Source: Burkholderiales bacterium (GTDB taxonomy: Bacteria > Pseudomonadota > Gammaproteobacteria > Burkholderiales > Burkholderiaceae_C). Taken from it: 5,172 nt of DNA. Of the stretch, positions 4,361 through 5,172 are shown piece by piece; the first letter of the stretch is position 1; each line of letters starts with the position of its first letter. Below the pieces are notes generated by a model, which saw nothing but the letters and a program-made list of their open reading frames with translations, was not told where the DNA came from and searched no databases. Location: the NCBI GenBank assembly GCA_947474415.1, contig CANJKD010000234.1, forward strand, positions 1 to 5,172, in the 5' to 3' direction. The position numbers and the translations under genes were made by a program.

Positions 4361-5172
4361 TCAACGCGCGTGGCTGTTGCCGCCCGGTACGCTGCGCAGG
4401 TCCTGGGCGACACGGCCATCGTGCAGCACGATCACCCGGCTCGCCGAGGCGATGGTCTCGGGCCGGTGCGCGACGATGATGCGCGTCAGCGCCAGGCCGC
4501 GAATGGCTTGGTTCACCTCACGCTCGCGGTCAACATCGAGCGCGCTGGTGGCCTCGTCGAGAAACAGGATTTTCGGCCGTCTGTAGAGCGCACGCGCCAG
4601 CAGGATGCGTTGCTTCTGCCCGCCCGAGAGGCTCGTGCCCATGTCGCCGATCAGCGTGTGAAAGCCCATCGGCATGGCCAGCACTTCCTCGTGAACGGCC
4701 GCAATGCGGGCGCACTCTTCGACCCACGCGGTGTCGGCGCCCGAGTCGAAGAAGCTGATGTTGTCGGCGACGGAACCGGCAAAAAGTTGGTCGTCCTGCA
4801 TCACCGCGCCGATCATGTCGCGCCAGCCGCGCAGACCGAGCAGGCGCAAGGGCACACCACCGACGCGGATTTCCCCGCTCTGCGGCGCGTGCACGCCAAG
4901 CATCAACTTGAGCAGCGTCGTCTTGCCGCAACCGGACGGGCCGACGATGGCAACCGATTCTCCAGGCTCGATGGTCAGGCTCAGGCCACGCAGCACTTCA
5001 GGTTCGGAGTCGGCGTAGGCGAAGCTCACGTTCTTCAGCTCCAGAGTCACCGGGCCTTGCGGCTCACGTTGGGCCGGGCCAGACATCGGTTCGGGTGGCG
5101 TGAGCACGATGTCGGCGAGCCGCTCGCCCTGCAGCTTCAGCATCTTGACTTCGACCACCTTGTCGATCAACG
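4361..5172 (-). CDS. ABC exporter, C-terminal ATP-binding domain, probably of the peptidase-containing bacteriocin-export type; runs off the right edge
   Basis: The visible 269 C-terminal residues form a complete nucleotide-binding domain preceded by the end of a membrane domain. Counting from the edge, Walker A is GPSGCGKT (77-84), the Q-loop glutamine is 125, the signature is LSGGQ (181-185), Walker B is ILFLDE with catalytic Glu206, the D-loop is SALD (209-212) and the switch histidine is 235. All catalytic residues are present. The phrasing of VMQDDQLFAGSVADNISFF, SGGQKQRILLARALYRRPK and IIVAHRPETIASA, together with the LHGER-like LQGERLADIVLTPPEP linker, resembles the CvaB/RaxB group. 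That group carries an N-terminal C39 peptidase which cuts double-glycine leader peptides during export. The C39 domain would lie outside the window, so the type is inferred by resemblance. The TTG at the edge is internal, not a start. Confidence 0.93.
   Translation of the reverse strand, partial: LIDKVVEVKMLKLQGERLADIVLTPPEPMSGPAQREPQGPVTLELKNVSFAYADSEPEVLRGLSLTIEPGESVAIVGPSGCGKTTLLKLMLGVHAPQSGEIRVGGVPLRLLGLRGWRDMIGAVMQDDQLFAGSVADNISFFDSGADTAWVEECARIAAVHEEVLAMPMGFHTLIGDMGTSLSGGQKQRILLARALYRRPKILFLDEATSALDVDREREVNQAIRGLALTRIIVAHRPETIASASRVIVLHDGRVAQDLRSVPGGNSHAR

Overview
The window is a stretch of bacterial core genome with high G+C content. Protein similarity and gene content (PNPase, S15, a class I aminotransferase, a small Hsp20 protein and TsaD) suggest a betaproteobacterium, most likely of the order Burkholderiales. 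That placement is an inference from recalled family sequences, not from a search. No insertion sequence, CRISPR array, tRNA, rRNA or prophage gene is visible.

Layout from left to right. Bases 1-694 (minus) hold the first 231 codons of pnp, which runs off the left edge. Bases 695-992 are the rpsO-pnp spacer. It carries four predicted RNA hairpins, among them a long interrupted stem resembling the RNase III-processed pnp leader of enterobacteria. Bases 993-1262 (minus) are rpsO, complete at 89 codons. Bases 1263-1454 are the rpsO leader, with three hairpins; one covers the likely ribosome binding site. A consensus TATAAT overlaps the stop codon of the preceding gene. Bases 1455-2618 (minus) encode a PLP-dependent aminotransferase. 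Bases 2619-2738 are a compact divergent control region with a sigma-32-like promoter and two inverted repeats. Bases 2739-3242 (plus) encode a small heat shock protein. Bases 3254-4282 (minus) are tsaD, converging on the Hsp20 gene with 11 bases between the two stop codons. Bases 4361-5172 (minus) are the 3' end of an ABC exporter whose nucleotide-binding domain looks like the CvaB/RaxB type.

Functionally, rpsO and pnp form the conserved ribosomal protein/RNA decay pair, which in Escherichia coli is controlled post-transcriptionally at both genes. TsaD makes the t6A modification of tRNA, so three of the genes serve translation or RNA turnover. The Hsp20 gene is the only one on the plus strand and appears to have its own heat-shock promoter. 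The exporter fragment is the one accessory-looking element; its substrate genes, if any, lie beyond the right edge.

The coding content is ordinary. The points worth a second look are the non-coding structures: the rpsO and pnp leaders, the Hsp20/aminotransferase intergenic region, and a perfect hairpin spanning two convergent stop codons.
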